Shown here piece by piece: positions 43,783 through 52,982 of a DNA stretch of 55,653 bases. The stretch spans positions 1-55,653 of the forward strand of contig NZ_CBVI010000052.1 of the NCBI RefSeq assembly GCF_000513195.1, written 5' to 3'. This DNA comes from Bacteroides timonensis (GTDB lineage: Bacteria; Bacteroidota; Bacteroidia; Bacteroidales; Bacteroidaceae). How positions within the stretch are numbered: position 1 is the stretch's first letter; each line of letters opens with the position of its first letter. The position numbers and the translations under genes were made by a program. The notes under the pieces were generated by a model. That model ran no database searches, was not told the origin of the DNA, and worked only from the letters and a program-made list of their open reading frames with translations.

Positions 43783-44558
43783 GTAACGAAAATAAAACAA
43801 TTCACGATTTCGAACTTCAATTAATCTGTGACTTCTTCTCCAATATGGAACGCCAAGGACCCGGAAGTCCTGATGTAACACTGAAAGCACTGAGCTTTAT
43901 AGATAACCTCACCGACAAATCCCTTATCGCCGACATCGGCTGTGGAACAGGAGGACAGACAATGGTATTGGCCGGACATATTTCCGGGCAGATCACCGGA
44001 CTCGACCTTTTCCCCGACTTTATTGATATCCTCAATCGTAATGCAAAGCAATCAGGCTTGCAGGACAGGTTGAAAGGCATTGTCGGTTCTATGGATAACC
44101 TTCCTTTTCAGAATGAGGAATTAGACCTGATCTGGTCGGAAGGCGCCATTTATAATATTGGTTTTGAACGGGGATTAAATGAGTGGCGTAAGTATTTGAA
44201 GCCGGGAGGATATATTGCCGTTTCTGAAAGTTCGTGGTTTACTGACAAGCGTCCTGCGGAAATCAATGACTTCTGGGTGAATGCGTATCCTGAAATAGAT
44301 ACGATTCCCAATCAAGTGGCCAAGATACACAAAGCTGGTTATCTTCCCGTCGCTACATTTATTTTGCCGGAGAATTGCTGGACAGAGCATTACTTTGCTG
44401 CAAAGATTGAAGCTCAGAAAATCTTCCTTCATAAATATGCGGGAAATAAGATTGCTGAAGAATTCAGTTCGCTTCAGTTTGATGAAGAAGAACTGTACAG
44501 CAAGTATAAAGCCTTCTACGGCTATACATTTTTCATCGCAAAAAAGATAGAACAATGA
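43779..44558 (+). CDS. Class I SAM-dependent methyltransferase
   Basis: This is a cytoplasmic methyltransferase of 259 residues. The start at 43779 ([20 protein letters not shown]) was chosen over the upstream in-frame ATG at 43746 because the family begins here and the stop of the preceding small ORF overlaps it. The SAM-binding motif I is [10 protein letters not shown] (Asp52), motif [12 protein letters not shown] is [10 protein letters not shown] here, and [20 protein letters not shown] and [13 protein letters not shown] follow, as in UbiE/Methyltransf_11-type enzymes. The substrate is not recognisable. It is coupled (ATGA, 44555-44558) to an RsgA-type GTPase gene and controlled by an attenuator-like leader. 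A ribosome or antibiotic-related role is inferred from this context only. Confidence 0.88.
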   Translation: MSNENKTIHDFELQLICDFFSNMERQGPGSPDVTLKALSFIDNLTDKSLIADIGCGTGGQTMVLAGHISGQITGLDLFPDFIDILNRNAKQSGLQDRLKGIVGSMDNLPFQNEELDLIWSEGAIYNIGFERGLNEWRKYLKPGGYIAVSESSWFTDKRPAEINDFWVNAYPEIDTIPNQVAKIHKAGYLPVATFILPENCWTEHYFAAKIEAQKIFLHKYAGNKIAEEFSSLQFDEEELYSKYKAFYGYTFFIAKKIEQ

Positions 44559-45610
44559 TTTATTTGAATAATTACGGTTGGAATGACAAGTTACACCAAC
44601 TAAAACAAGAGTCTACATACAATTCCCTTACACATGGACGTATATCCATCGTACACCGTACATGCTACGAGGTTGTTTCAGAAAACGGTCTGTTTCAGTG
44701 TGAACTGACGGGGAATATGATGTATGGAAAATCAGACTTTGAACTCCCTTGTACCGGTGATTGGGTACTTTTTCAACCATTCGACGAACATAAAGGGATT
44801 ATAGTGGATATGCTGCCTCGTGAACGGACGCTATATCGCAAGAAAAACGGAACGGTTGCCGACAAACAGGCCATTGCCTCGTATGTCGACAAGGCATTTA
44901 TCGTGCAAAGTCTTGATGATAATTTCAATGTTCGCAGAGCCGAGCGTTTCATGGTTCAGATGCAGGAAGAGAATATCAGTCCTGTATTGGTGTTTAACAA
45001 GGCTGATTTAGGGTTTGATAGGCAGAAAGTCGAAGAACAGATCAGGCACATTGCCCGTCAGATACCGGTGTTTTTTACAAGTATCCATCAACCTCAGACG
45101 ATTCTCCAATTGCGGGAGTTTATATCGGCAGGCGAAACGGTTGTGTTTGTCGGTTCTTCGGGGGTAGGGAAAAGTTCTCTGGTGAATGCGCTTTGTGGGG
45201 AATCGGTATTGTTAACGTCTGATATCAGCCTGTCCACGGGAAAAGGAAGACATACTTCCACTCGTCGGGAGATGGTATTGATGGATGGTTCAGGGGTATT
45301 AATCGATACTCCGGGTGTCCGGGAATTTGGCTTGGCTATTGACGATCCTGATTCTCTTGCAGAGGTGTTGGAGATTTCCGATTATGCCGCATCGTGCCGC
45401 TTCAAGGATTGCAAGCACATCAGCGAACCTGGATGTGCCGTTTTAGAGGCGGTAAGTAGTGGTATATTGGACCGTAAGGTTTATGAGAGTTATCAGAAAC
45501 TTCGACGGGAAGCGTGGCATTTCTCTACTTCCGAACATGAAAAGCGTAAAAGGGATAAATCCTTTTCAAAACTCGTGGAGGAGGTGAAGAAACTTAAATC
45601 GGATCGCTAA
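44555..45610 (+). CDS. RsgA-family ribosome small-subunit GTPase
   Basis: RsgA is a circularly permuted GTPase that helps the late maturation of the 30S subunit. This 351-residue member has an OB-fold N-terminus, G4 NKAD (148-151), G1 GSSGVGKSS (200-208), G3 DTPG (251-254), and the zinc site Cys281, Cys286, His288, Cys294. Catalytic and metal sites are therefore intact. The start YLNNYGWND differs from the housekeeping RsgA I would expect in Bacteroides, so it may be a second copy. It overlaps the methyltransferase by 4 nt and is followed by a strong terminator. Confidence 0.93.
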   Translation: MIYLNNYGWNDKLHQLKQESTYNSLTHGRISIVHRTCYEVVSENGLFQCELTGNMMYGKSDFELPCTGDWVLFQPFDEHKGIIVDMLPRERTLYRKKNGTVADKQAIASYVDKAFIVQSLDDNFNVRRAERFMVQMQEENISPVLVFNKADLGFDRQKVEEQIRHIARQIPVFFTSIHQPQTILQLREFISAGETVVFVGSSGVGKSSLVNALCGESVLLTSDISLSTGKGRHTSTRREMVLMDGSGVLIDTPGVREFGLAIDDPDSLAEVLEISDYAASCRFKDCKHISEPGCAVLEAVSSGILDRKVYESYQKLRREAWHFSTSEHEKRKRDKSFSKLVEEVKKLKSDR

Positions 45611-45622
45611 TCTCTATTTAGG

Positions 45623-45661
45623 CAGTGCAGTATTCTTTTAGTAGAATAGCTGCACTGTTTT
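45623..45661 (+). terminator. Strong terminator of the methyltransferase-RsgA operon
   Basis: CAGTGCAG (45623-45630) pairs with CTGCACTG (45650-45657), extended inside by TATTCT (45631-45636) with AGAATA (45643-45648), followed by TTTT. It begins 12 nt past the stop. Confidence 0.85.
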
Positions 45662-45775
45662 ATATCTAATCAAATCCAGTTAATCTTTTACTCCCATTTG
45701 TCAAAGCATCTTTTCTTCTATAATGGTAGTAGGGATGTTTTATCTCTGTTTCCTATAAAAGCCGCACGCATTACC

Positions 45776-45806
45776 TTTGGGACGAGTAGAAATTGTCGTA
45801 CCTTTG
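45776..45806 (+). promoter_or_regulatory. Promoter of the MATE transporter gene
   Basis: The -33 TTTG (45776-45779) and -7 TACCTTTG (45799-45806) with a 19-nt spacer match the Bacteroides consensus. The ATG is 28 nt downstream of the -7 box, so the leader is short and has no attenuator. Confidence 0.7.
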
Positions 45807-45834
45807 CATCCGTTTTTAGAAAAGAAGAATCACG

Positions 45835-47187
45835 ATGATCAATAAATATGAAGAACGTCTGGGAACCGAGCGTATGTTGCCACTGGTTTTCAAGATGGCG
45901 CTTCCGGCAGTAGCGGCACAATTCGTCAATTTGCTTTATAGCATTGTCGACCGTATCTATATCGGACACATACCGGGCATCGGGACGGATGCATTGGCAG
46001 GCGTAGGGGTAACAATTTCTCTCGTGGTATTGATTTCTTCTTTTTCAGCAATAGTGGGCGGTGGTGGTGCACCGTTGGCTGCCATAGCCCTCGGGCAGGG
46101 TGACCGCCAGCGTGCCGGAAAGATATTGGGGAATGGCTTCACACTGCTGATTCTATTTACTTTAATTACTTCCTTCATTGCCTATACTTTCATGGAGCCT
46201 ATCCTGCTCTTTACAGGCGCTTCGGAACATACATTGGGCTATGCGGTCGATTACCTTTCCATTTATTTGCTGGGAACTGTTTTTGTAGAGATTTCCACCG
46301 GACTCAATTCCTTTATCAATGCGCAGGGGCGTCCTGCCATTGCCATGTACTCTGTCTTAATCGGAGCTTTATTAAATATCATTCTTGATCCTATTTTTAT
46401 CTTCTGGTTTGATATGGGTGTGAAAGGTGCTGCTTTGGCTACGGTGATTTCACAGGCTTGCAGTGCTGCGTGGGTATTGTCTTTCCTATTCTCCCGGAAG
46501 GCTTCTCTGCCTTTGGAGAGGCGCTATATGAAGTTGAACCGGGGAATTGTTGTTGCGATGCTGGGACTGGGAGTATCTCCGTTCATTATGGCCAGTACAG
46601 AGAGTTTGGTGGGCTTTGTACTGAATAGTAGCTTGAAAGATTTTGGAGATATTTACGTTAGTGCGTTGACGATATTACAGACTTCGATGCAGTTTGCCAG
46701 TGTGCCGCTGACGGGGTTTGCGCAAGGCTTTATTCCGGTTGTAAGTTACAATTATGGGCATGGGGATAAACAGCGTGTGAAGGATTGTTTCCGTATTGCA
46801 CTGATCACCATGTTCTCTTTTAATCTGATTCTGATGTTACTTATGATCCTGTTCCCGTCAACGGTTGCATCTGCTTTTACAAGTGATGAAAAGTTGATAG
46901 AAACGGTCCGTTGGACTATGCCTGTCTTTTTGGGTGGTATGACCATTTTCGGTTTGCAACGTGCCTGTCAGAATATGTTTGTTGCATTGGGGCAGGCCAG
47001 GATATCCATTTTTATCGCTTTGCTCCGCAAGGCCATTCTGTTGATTCCGTTAGCACTGATACTGCCGCATTATATGGGAGTGACCGGAGTATATGCGGCT
47101 GAGGCTATATCCGATGCTACGGCTGCAATTTGCTGTACGCTGTTGTTCTTTTGGCAGTTTCCTAAGATTTTGGGGAAGATGAAATAG
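45835..47187 (+). CDS. MATE-family multidrug/cation efflux transporter
   Basis: This is an inner-membrane exporter of 450 residues with twelve predicted membrane segments in two halves. The N-terminal signature LPLVFKMALPAVAAQFVNLL ... DRIYIGHIPG and the loop VGGGGAPLAAIALGQGDRQR are typical of MATE (NorM/DinF-like) proteins. The second half repeats the pattern (VPLTGFAQGFIPVVSYNYGH). These pumps are driven by sodium or protons and export cationic drugs or metabolites. The gene is independently promoted, next to the methyltransferase operon and 3.7 kb from the RND pump genes. Confidence 0.94.
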   Translation: MINKYEERLGTERMLPLVFKMALPAVAAQFVNLLYSIVDRIYIGHIPGIGTDALAGVGVTISLVVLISSFSAIVGGGGAPLAAIALGQGDRQRAGKILGNGFTLLILFTLITSFIAYTFMEPILLFTGASEHTLGYAVDYLSIYLLGTVFVEISTGLNSFINAQGRPAIAMYSVLIGALLNIILDPIFIFWFDMGVKGAALATVISQACSAAWVLSFLFSRKASLPLERRYMKLNRGIVVAMLGLGVSPFIMASTESLVGFVLNSSLKDFGDIYVSALTILQTSMQFASVPLTGFAQGFIPVVSYNYGHGDKQRVKDCFRIALITMFSFNLILMLLMILFPSTVASAFTSDEKLIETVRWTMPVFLGGMTIFGLQRACQNMFVALGQARISIFIALLRKAILLIPLALILPHYMGVTGVYAAEAISDATAAICCTLLFFWQFPKILGKMK

Positions 47188-47440
47188 GGCAGGAGGAAGC
47201 TTCCCGACTATTTTTAAATTGATAATTGAGAGACTTTGTAAGTGCTCATATAATAGTAGTTATTGCATGAAAAATGGATTAAATGATAAAAATCAGGAGT
47301 TGTTTTCACGCTAACTATCAAAGCAATATGTAACTCGAACTATAGAAGAATTAACTGAGTGATGTGTCACAAAAAAGATGGTGAAATTCAGGTTAAGATA
47401 ACAGAGAAATATCTGCTGTAACTGCGCCCCTAAAACCAAA

Positions 47441-47472
47441 GTAGGAAGAAAACCCCTTCGTTTCCTTCCTAC
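47441..47472. terminator. Hairpin between the MATE gene and the fimbrillin cluster
   Basis: GTAGGAAG (47441-47448) pairs with CTTCCTAC (47465-47472). It sits 69 nt beyond the 3' end of the - strand fimbrillin-like gene and could end both convergent transcripts. The rest of the 353-nt gap 47188-47540 contains nothing I recognise. Confidence 0.45.
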
Positions 47473-47540
47473 CCGATTCTTTATTTCAGAAGTTTTTTAT
47501 TATGTAACAAAGACTTGTTTCATTCTTCCTTGTTCTTTCT

Positions 47541-49457
47541 TTACGGTACTATCGCTGTCTCCGTCACATTTACCGTTACCGTCACCTTCTTTGCCGCATC
47601 CGACAGATTCTGTATTTCAAAGGTTGCCGCCGCATTGGCTGGGAATGTCGTGGGGAAATCTTTTGCATTCTGATCCAGCGTCAAGGTATAATCTATAGCT
47701 TCGGTAGCATGTCCCACCGCCTTGTCCGCTTTCAGCCATGTGGGTAGTCCGGAAATCCGGCTTCCCCCTTTGGCGGTCACGGTCAGCTTCATGGACGAAG
47801 TAGTGCCCGCATTTTCCTGTTTCTGCATATTGAGCACTCCGGTTATCACATCCGGCGCTTCACTTCCAGCAACGTAAGAATTAACTCCGGCCGGTTCCGA
47901 CGGAGTGCCTGTCGCTGCGGCAACTGTAGGTACTTTGACTGCTGCCTTTACTGAAATCTGGCTCTCCTCACGTCCCGCCTTGCTGCGCAACACGATGATG
48001 GCTTTCGGGAACAGATTGCCCGTATATTCCGTATTTTTAGACACTTTGCAGGTATAAGCAACCGATCCGGTACGGGTTACCACATCTTTTGTGATTGCCG
48101 TCTTCAGCCATTCGGCGCTTCCGCCCGCAGAATTTGTATAGACAATACTACATTCCGCTTCCGAATTACTGGTGAAGGGGATGTTGAAATATTCGGTTTC
48201 ATCCGGCGAGACGGTGGCTTTGTTGTTGTCCTCAATAGCGGTTGCCCCAACTCCTGCCAGCGTTCCGATAGACAGTTCATTTTCCGGTTGATACTCGAAA
48301 TCTCCTCCATCCGTCCAGTCTGAGACAGTGATGTTCACATCCAGCTTGAACGGGTCGGCATCGGTGATGCGAACCGTATAGCGGTGGTTGGGCTTCATTT
48401 CGATGTAACCGCCCGTACCCGCTACCGATTGTTCAAAATTCACCATGTAACTCACCTCCTGCGGCACGTCCGTCATGTTCAGAGCATACTTTCCCTTGAT
48501 AATCAGATATCCCTTGTCGGCAATCGGGCTGGGATAACTGTAGAAAGCCCCTGTCTGTGTCCCTTTATTGGCATTGACACCGTCAAAGTCACGGTCGGGA
48601 TAGGTGATAAGCGTTTTGTCAGGATCGGCATCTTCCACGGGAACTACCGGGAAGAAAGTAACGCCTTTGCGACCGTGTCCCATCGATACACCGGTGATGG
48701 TGAGATGTGACAATTTCTCATCATTGATAATATCGAAACGGGAGACGATACGTGACAGCGTCATATTGATGCGGGTACGGGACCCCATACTGATATCCCG
48801 CAGGTCGAGTGCGGGGCTGTAGGAACCTACCATCGGCAGGGGTGTCAACAATATGTCCGTATCCGTGGCAGGGTCCAGCAACGGAGTGGTAAAGGTGAGA
48901 AAATCCGTTTCAGTGGGAATACCCGCTTTAGTCACAATGTTATAGTCCGCACCCGGGGAACTCTGTTCCAGTGGGGTGAAGACGGTGTATTCCGCTCCGG
49001 CTTTCAGCAATTTCGGCTGGTTGGCGATGCAGTAGAACTTGGTGAACAGGCCTTTCTTGGGGCGAAGAGTAGCGAGTGCCACGTTGCTGCCTTCCACAGT
49101 CAGGATGATTTTGGTCGCGTTGGGAATGGTGGAACCATCTGCACGGTAACAGAACCGCTCCTGATAGGTGTACGGGCCTTCCTCCTTGTCCGAGGAGAAC
49201 ACATAGATGTCCAGTGAGGTGATTTCATTCTCTTCGGTGGTGGCTATGGCATCGTCGGCACGGGTATTGGTGCCCGCCGTCTTTATGCTCAGCTTGTTCT
49301 GGAAGCCGAGGATAACTTCGCGTCGCGTCGGGTCACCTGCCAGCGGATCATCGCCGGGAGTGGTTGCCGGCAGCACTTCCGCTTCACTGCAACCCGCAAG
49401 TGAGAGGGCAAGCAAGCCTATCACCCATACGGAAAACTGTTTTCTATTTTTAATCAT
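47541..49457 (-). CDS. Fimbrillin-like lipoprotein with C-terminal Ig/BACON-like repeats
   Basis: This is a 638-residue lipoprotein with lipobox SLAGC (Cys23). The N-terminal 350 residues have the fimbrillin (FimA/Mfa1-type) layout: ITSLDIYVFSSDKEEGPYTY, FYCIANQPKLL, and NMTLSRIVSRFDIINDEKLS, and a PNHRYTVRITDAD strand as in FimB/Mfa-like proteins. Two further domains of about 110 residues each follow (about 400-635), with spaced WL motifs (AEWLKTAITKD, LPTWLKADKAVG) and similar ends, resembling BACON/Ig-like repeats. It may be a surface adhesin or pilus-like subunit. It is paralogous to the next upstream gene on the same strand. Confidence 0.75.
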   Translation of the reverse strand: MIKNRKQFSVWVIGLLALSLAGCSEAEVLPATTPGDDPLAGDPTRREVILGFQNKLSIKTAGTNTRADDAIATTEENEITSLDIYVFSSDKEEGPYTYQERFCYRADGSTIPNATKIILTVEGSNVALATLRPKKGLFTKFYCIANQPKLLKAGAEYTVFTPLEQSSPGADYNIVTKAGIPTETDFLTFTTPLLDPATDTDILLTPLPMVGSYSPALDLRDISMGSRTRINMTLSRIVSRFDIINDEKLSHLTITGVSMGHGRKGVTFFPVVPVEDADPDKTLITYPDRDFDGVNANKGTQTGAFYSYPSPIADKGYLIIKGKYALNMTDVPQEVSYMVNFEQSVAGTGGYIEMKPNHRYTVRITDADPFKLDVNITVSDWTDGGDFEYQPENELSIGTLAGVGATAIEDNNKATVSPDETEYFNIPFTSNSEAECSIVYTNSAGGSAEWLKTAITKDVVTRTGSVAYTCKVSKNTEYTGNLFPKAIIVLRSKAGREESQISVKAAVKVPTVAAATGTPSEPAGVNSYVAGSEAPDVITGVLNMQKQENAGTTSSMKLTVTAKGGSRISGLPTWLKADKAVGHATEAIDYTLTLDQNAKDFPTTFPANAAATFEIQNLSDAAKKVTVTVNVTETAIVP

Positions 49458-49534
49458 AATCTTATCATTATTTGTTTGTTATTTCACTTGGCTTTCGCAA
49501 ATTACCCATATGTTATTGAAGCTATCTCAGTTCC

Positions 49535-49554
49535 CCTCCTCCAGTCGGAGGAGG
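49535..49554. other. 8-bp GC-rich hairpin between the two fimbrillin-like genes
   Basis: CCTCCTCC (49535-49542) pairs with GGAGGAGG (49547-49554), loop AGTC. It is 60 nt past the stop of the 49614-51809 gene. There is no U-run on the - strand, so it may slow, process or partly terminate the transcript rather than end it. Confidence 0.5.
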
Positions 49555-49613
49555 AGAATTAGAATACTTTTGCTTATCAATAATACATACTTTGCGAAAT
49601 TTATAGTACTGAA

Positions 49614-51809
49614 TTAAGGGACAGGGGCAGCCGGACTAACCAGTACCGTCACATCCTCCATACCTGCAATATTGTTTTTCAGCACGATAGGAGCAGGGGT
49701 GAAGTCCGTCACATTACTCTTCACGGTCAGGGTGAAAGTCTGGGTGCCTGTGGCATCCGACGGAGCGTTTCTTGCAAAGGCAGTAGTTTCGGCAACTGTG
49801 AACCAAGACGATAACGTATTCGCCGTTACACCCTGCGGAGAAGTCACCTTCACTTCAATGGTACTGGCAGCAGCGCGAGCTACGTCGGTAATCTTGTATT
49901 CGCTATAAGCGGCTCCCCCTGCATTTGCCAACTCAATCGCCGTGATGGCCGGGTCAAGCAACTCTACCGTCAACTCCAGTTTCTTTGCCTCGTCCCCCAG
50001 ATTAATAATCTCAAACTTGCTGTCCGCATCACTGGTTGCCGTCACATCTTTCAGCATAAGCGTATAGAACTCCTCTACCGGAGTATCAACGGGAACATCC
50101 GTGGTGGGAGTGCCTGTCGTGCTCGGCGTAGGCCCCGTCTTACTCTTCGCCACTTCCAGCCATGGAAGCTGATTAGACAACACTAGCTTTGTGCCGAAAG
50201 GACAACTTGCTCCCAACGTGATGCTGCTCTTGCTTGTCTTGTACATGGTGAGCTTGTTATTATCCTTATCATACAGGTTAAAGTTCCCCGTATCCGCATC
50301 CGGTGTCGCAAAGTCCAGTACCGGCGCCGTGGCGGGCGGAACAATCGTTAGCGTGGTGTACACTGACTCATCCTGCGAAGCCGATTCATTGGCCAGGGTC
50401 AACGTAATGGGAACATACGGACTGTTGGCAGTCAGTGTATATTTAAAGGTCATGGTGCTGGTAGTCACCCCGTCCACCACTTCCGATTGGTAACTGGCGT
50501 CGTCGTGTTCCAACCAAGCTATTGGCCATCCGGTTGTCGTGCTGAACTTCGGCTGTACCTTTCCACTTGCCGTGGCTGTCAGTGTGATGGTTTTCTCCGT
50601 ACCGTCGGCAGTCACGCTGATTTCTTTGGTCGTTACGTCTTTATCCGTTCCTTCCACATTCAGGGCGGTCACCACCGGCGCAGCATTGTCGGGCTTGATG
50701 ATAACCCCGCCGCCACTTGTCCAGTCTACAATTTCAAAGAACGCGGTGATGGTGGCTTCCATCACTTCCTTGATGTGCAGGGTGTAGCGGGTATTGGCTT
50801 CCACATCCATGAACTTGGGATCACCGCCTCCATCGGGTACCCGTTGTATATCAAGATGGTACTCCACCGGAACCGGGTCTTTCTGCATCGGATTCTGGTA
50901 TTTGCCTTTGATGATAAGGAACGCCTTGTCCGTATCTTTCAGCGGATAGGTGTAGAGGGCACTCTCCGTCACACCTTGATTAGCTTTGGGCAACATCAGG
51001 TAGCTTCCTTCCACTATGGGGTACTGAATCAGGTTGGTGGCACGTTCACCTTCGGGAATATCGGTCAGCGTGCCCGGCATCACGGTAGACTGATGACGTC
51101 CGTTTCCCAGCGATACACTTTCAATAATCAGCCCCGTCTTGGCGGATTCATTGTCGATGTCGAAACGGCTCACGCGGCGTTTCAGTTCGATGTTTACCGT
51201 GGCTATGTTGCCCAGTATCTTCGTTGTGCCGCTTCCGGTCATCACCAGCGGAGTACCCAACGGGGTGCTCGCCGTTGTTAGTTTGGAAGTGAAGTACTTC
51301 TCGAAGTCCTCTGCTTTCGTACCTGGGATTTCGATGGCTCCGCTAGCGGCGTTGGTTGTCACCGCCGTCAGTGGATCAATTGCGGTTCCGTCAGCCTTGT
51401 AAAGCGTCGTACTATTCGCTACGCAATACAGTTTCAGATTAGGAATCCCCTTTAGCTCTGTGGGAAAGATGGAAGCCTTGCGGGCGGTTCCGGCACCGCT
51501 CAGCTTGAAAGTCTTTGCCGGAGTGTTGTCTTCCGCTGCGGCTTTCCACGTTTCCAGATACTGGTAGTCTCCGCCTTCCGTGGTAGCTGCAAACACGTAG
51601 ATATCCAGGTTGTCAATCTGGTTTTCACTCTCGGAAGCGATGGCGCGGGTGTATTCTTGCGACTCTCCTCCGCCACTGAATACGAGACGGATCTCTTTGC
51701 CTTGCGCTCCTCCTGTGGGAGTGTCGTCGATGCCCAACTCATTTTGGCTGCATCCTGCAAGCAGGGCCAGCAGGGCGGACATCCAAAGCATGTTTTTCTT
51801 TTTCATCAT
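49614..51809 (-). CDS. Fimbrillin-like lipoprotein with three C-terminal Ig/BACON-like repeats
   Basis: This is a 731-residue lipoprotein with lipobox LLAGC (Cys20). The first 370 residues match those of the neighbouring paralogue (ENQIDNLDIYVFAATTEGGD, LKLYCVANSTTLY, NIELKRRVSRFDIDNESAKT, and ANTRYTLHIKEV). Three Ig/BACON-like domains then follow (about 375-730), each with a Trp motif (WPIAWLEHDD, LPWLEVAKSK, LSSWFTVAET) and a similar closing strand. That is one repeat more than the paralogue. It probably sits on the cell surface, but its partner and ligand are unknown. It is the first of the pair on the - strand, and a 23-bp array lies just upstream. Confidence 0.75.
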   Translation of the reverse strand: MMKKKNMLWMSALLALLAGCSQNELGIDDTPTGGAQGKEIRLVFSGGGESQEYTRAIASESENQIDNLDIYVFAATTEGGDYQYLETWKAAAEDNTPAKTFKLSGAGTARKASIFPTELKGIPNLKLYCVANSTTLYKADGTAIDPLTAVTTNAASGAIEIPGTKAEDFEKYFTSKLTTASTPLGTPLVMTGSGTTKILGNIATVNIELKRRVSRFDIDNESAKTGLIIESVSLGNGRHQSTVMPGTLTDIPEGERATNLIQYPIVEGSYLMLPKANQGVTESALYTYPLKDTDKAFLIIKGKYQNPMQKDPVPVEYHLDIQRVPDGGGDPKFMDVEANTRYTLHIKEVMEATITAFFEIVDWTSGGGVIIKPDNAAPVVTALNVEGTDKDVTTKEISVTADGTEKTITLTATASGKVQPKFSTTTGWPIAWLEHDDASYQSEVVDGVTTSTMTFKYTLTANSPYVPITLTLANESASQDESVYTTLTIVPPATAPVLDFATPDADTGNFNLYDKDNNKLTMYKTSKSSITLGASCPFGTKLVLSNQLPWLEVAKSKTGPTPSTTGTPTTDVPVDTPVEEFYTLMLKDVTATSDADSKFEIINLGDEAKKLELTVELLDPAITAIELANAGGAAYSEYKITDVARAAASTIEVKVTSPQGVTANTLSSWFTVAETTAFARNAPSDATGTQTFTLTVKSNVTDFTPAPIVLKNNIAGMEDVTVLVSPAAPVP

Positions 51810-51870
51810 TTGTCTATATATTTATTTTAAAAAAGTAATCTTATTCTGAGGCGTTTCCCGGGCTCTACTG

Positions 51871-51962
51871 CTACGCCACCCGTAGCCGGTCAGCTACGCC
51901 GGTCGTAGACGGTCACCTATGTCACCCGTAGACGGTCAGCTACGCCTGCCGTAGCAGTACGC
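51871..51962. repeat. Tandem array of four 23-bp palindromic units
   Basis: The units lie at 51871-51893, 51894-51916, 51917-51939 and 51940-51962. Each is CTACG...CGTAG (a 15-bp dyad, CTATG in unit 3) plus an 8-nt linker, mostly ACGGTCAG-like. It sits between the 3' end of the HU-like gene and the start of the fimbrillin-like gene. Confidence 0.92.
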
Positions 51963-51973
51963 CCATCAACTAC

Positions 51974-52768
51974 CTATCCTAACGGGTTCTCATCCAAACC
52001 GCCGCTGCTGCCGCCATCGCCACCGCCTCCGTCGGGTGCCTTGCCTATATAGATGGTTTTCATCACACTGCGCGGAACTTTCAGCATCGTCTTGCTGTTG
52101 CCGCCGAATTGTGTGGTTACTTTCAATTCATACGTGCCGTCCGCCAGATCGGCGGGGATGATGAACGTCAGCTTCGAGGGGTCGTTTGTCACCCAAAGGT
52201 CTTCGGCAACTTTGGTCTCCGTGCCCTTGCTGTTCTTCAGGGTGATGCCCACCGCCGGGTCGGTTCCCACCACTTTCAGCTTGCTGCCTGTGAGGGTGAA
52301 GGCGCGTCCGGCTGTGGCCGAGGCATCCTGCGCACGGGTGGAGGCATCCTGTACGCCGCCGATGTACATGGCGCTGCCCTTCTCGCCGATGATGCCCACT
52401 GTAGTTTCCTTGATGGCTTCCCGTAGGTCGGCGCCTACGTTGAAGTTCACCACGATGGAGTTTTTGGCCGGGTTCCAGGTGGAGTTTTCTATTACGCCAC
52501 GGAAGCTGACGGAGGCGTAGTAGAGGCCGGTGTTCACGGTCATGCCGGTCATCAACAGCCGCTTGATGACGCGCTTTTGCAGGTCGAAGACGTGACGGAT
52601 GGTTTCTTCGCGCAGACCGGAGTCTTCCGCTTTCAGTTCGGCAATGATGCGGTTCTCGTCCGCGCTGCCGATGGAGACGGGTACGAGGATCACGTCCTCC
52701 TTGTTGTCCACGGTCACGGTGTTGTCTGCCAACTGTCCGTTGATTTGATACTTGATTTCGTTTGCCAT
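51974..52768 (-). CDS. HU-like DNA-binding-fold protein with glycine-rich tail (DUF4469-like)
   Basis: The start at 52768 (MANEIKYQINGQLADNTVTV) was chosen rather than the upstream open frame from 52900, whose N-terminal extension looks like intergenic sequence. That gives 264 residues. The first half resembles the HU/IHF-like DNA-binding fold found in DUF4469 proteins (LQKRVIKRLLMTGMTVNTGL ... SVSFRGVI). The second half is an Ig-like beta domain (DPAVGITLKNSKGTETKVAE ... LADGTYELKVTTQFGG), and the tail is Gly-rich and ends IYIGKAPDGGG ... DENPLG. No signal peptide is present. A decayed relative lies at 17816-18165. It is upstream of the fimbrillin-like genes on the same strand. Confidence 0.75.
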   Translation of the reverse strand: MANEIKYQINGQLADNTVTVDNKEDVILVPVSIGSADENRIIAELKAEDSGLREETIRHVFDLQKRVIKRLLMTGMTVNTGLYYASVSFRGVIENSTWNPAKNSIVVNFNVGADLREAIKETTVGIIGEKGSAMYIGGVQDASTRAQDASATAGRAFTLTGSKLKVVGTDPAVGITLKNSKGTETKVAEDLWVTNDPSKLTFIIPADLADGTYELKVTTQFGGNSKTMLKVPRSVMKTIYIGKAPDGGGGDGGSSGGLDENPLG

Positions 52769-52894
52769 AATCTTTATTTTTTTAAATGAATAATATCGGT
52801 AAAACCGGAGTTTTGCCGGGTTGATAAATCGAATAAATAATGGCATGGGGAATGAGTCTTCCGCAGAAAATCCGTGGAGGAAATTACACAAAAA

Positions 52895-52947
52895 AATCAT
52901 TCCAACATGCTAAAGAACGAAAGCTCGTTTGACATGTTGGAATGATT
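52895..52947. terminator. 15-bp hairpin, terminator of the MNT-HEPN-ATPase operon
   Basis: AATCATTCCAACATG (52895-52909) pairs exactly with 52933-52947, with an inner small hairpin AACGA...TCGTT (52916-52929). On the - strand, the A/T-rich flank can give a U-rich tail. It is 36 nt beyond the ATPase stop codon. Confidence 0.65.
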
Positions 52948-52982
52948 AAAATATAAGGGGGAGGCTGTTTAGCCTTTAAGCG

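Noticed and set aside
50487..51281. 264-codon open frame on the + strand opposite the fimbrillin-like gene
   Set aside because: His/Gly/Arg-rich translation with no family match; opposite strand of a clear lipoprotein gene.
52769..52900. 44-residue N-terminal extension of the HU-like protein
   Set aside because: Reads as intergenic sequence, and the HU-like fold starts at MANEIKYQ from 52768.
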